Source: Deinococcus sp.
GTDB lineage: Bacteria; Deinococcota; Deinococci; Deinococcales; Deinococcaceae
Assembly (NCBI GenBank): GCA_025351205.1
Contig: JANXWI010000463.1
Coordinates: 1-6,343, forward strand
Length of the DNA: 6,343 nucleotides
Direction of reading: 5' to 3'
Shown here: positions 6,223-6,343 of the stretch, piece by piece
Layout: each line of letters opens with the position of its first letter
Position numbering within the stretch: the stretch's first letter is position 1
Notes under the pieces: model-generated
The model's input: only the letters and a program-made list of their open reading frames with translations
Database searches by the model: none
Told to the model about the DNA's origin: nothing
Position numbers and translations under genes: made by a program

Positions 6223-6343
6223 GCCCTGCCGCAGAAGGATTAATCGGCTCCCACCTCGTCGAAACGCTTGTGCGGCAGGGCGTGCGGGTCCGGGCGATGG
6301 TGCAGTACAACTCGTTCAATTCCTGGGGCTGGCTCGAAACTCT
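6161..6343. repeat. Perfect 73-bp inverted repeat with 37-bp spacer at the window end
   Basis: Bases 6161-6233 are the exact reverse complement of 6271-6343; the spacer is 6234-6270. The second arm reaches the last base, so the true repeat may be longer. Both arms are dehydratase coding sequence, and only the plus-strand copy joins correctly to its natural upstream sequence in the spacer. No insertion-sequence ends, transposase or target duplication is seen. The absence of any mismatch argues for a very recent event or a technical fold-back. Confidence 0.95.
6234..6343 (+). pseudogene. Flipped 5' fragment of the LegB-like dehydratase gene
   Basis: Read on the plus strand from 6234, the frame gives EGLIGSHLVETLV, then RQGVRVRAMVQYNSFNSWGW and LET to the window edge, 36 complete codons. 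The EGLIGSH part is the end of the Rossmann glycine loop and the following helix that the minus-strand copy lacks. From RQG onwards it is identical to the start of that copy. It has no start codon in the window and is cut by the window end. It is best explained as the same gene's 5' region turned around by the inverted repeat, not as a second gene, though a divergent second copy cannot be excluded without flanking sequence. Confidence 0.75.

Noticed and set aside
6161..6343. Insertion sequence or transposon end as the source of the inverted repeat
   Set aside because: Both arms are dehydratase coding sequence; there is no transposase fragment, terminal-repeat consensus or target-site duplication.

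Overview
The window is GC-rich DNA whose genes all read on the minus strand. I infer a Deinococcus-type bacterium (or a relative) from the base composition, the general look of the proteins and the GlmS N-terminus. This is an impression, not a search result. In the direction of transcription (right to left) the order is: a LegB-like NDP-sugar 4,6-dehydratase, a sugar-phosphate nucleotidyltransferase, an NAD(P)-dependent 4-keto-sugar reductase/epimerase, a large lipoprotein resembling the fungal polysaccharide deacetylase Agd3 (CE18 with CBM87), a GH114-type endo-alpha-1,4-polygalactosaminidase-like protein, and the first 58 codons of glmS.

Region by region: 6161-6343 is a perfect 73-bp inverted repeat with a 37-bp spacer. 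It interrupts the 5' end of the dehydratase gene and leaves a flipped copy of the missing N-terminal coding sequence on the plus strand. It runs to the last base of the window and looks like an assembly or amplification fold-back, although a real inversion is possible. From 6222 to 3584 three sugar-nucleotide genes are tightly packed, two of them overlapping by 13 bp. After an 89-bp gap comes the 717-residue deacetylase-like lipoprotein (3494-1341). A 292-bp gap with an 8-bp-arm dyad follows, then the GH114-like gene (1048-287), then a 110-bp gap with a 15-bp tandem repeat touching the glmS ribosome binding site.

The most interesting reading is that of a polysaccharide locus. The dehydratase, nucleotidyltransferase and reductase would supply a modified (probably 6-deoxy or amino) nucleotide sugar. 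The deacetylase and the glycosidase are the two activities that Aspergillus keeps in its galactosaminogalactan cluster (Agd3 and Ega3) and that PelA of Pseudomonas combines in one protein. A bacterial version with a stand-alone Agd3-like lipoprotein beside a GH114-like enzyme suggests maturation and trimming of a partly deacetylated, cationic galactosamine-containing exopolysaccharide. No polymerase, glycosyltransferase or exporter lies in the window, so the polymer itself remains an inference.
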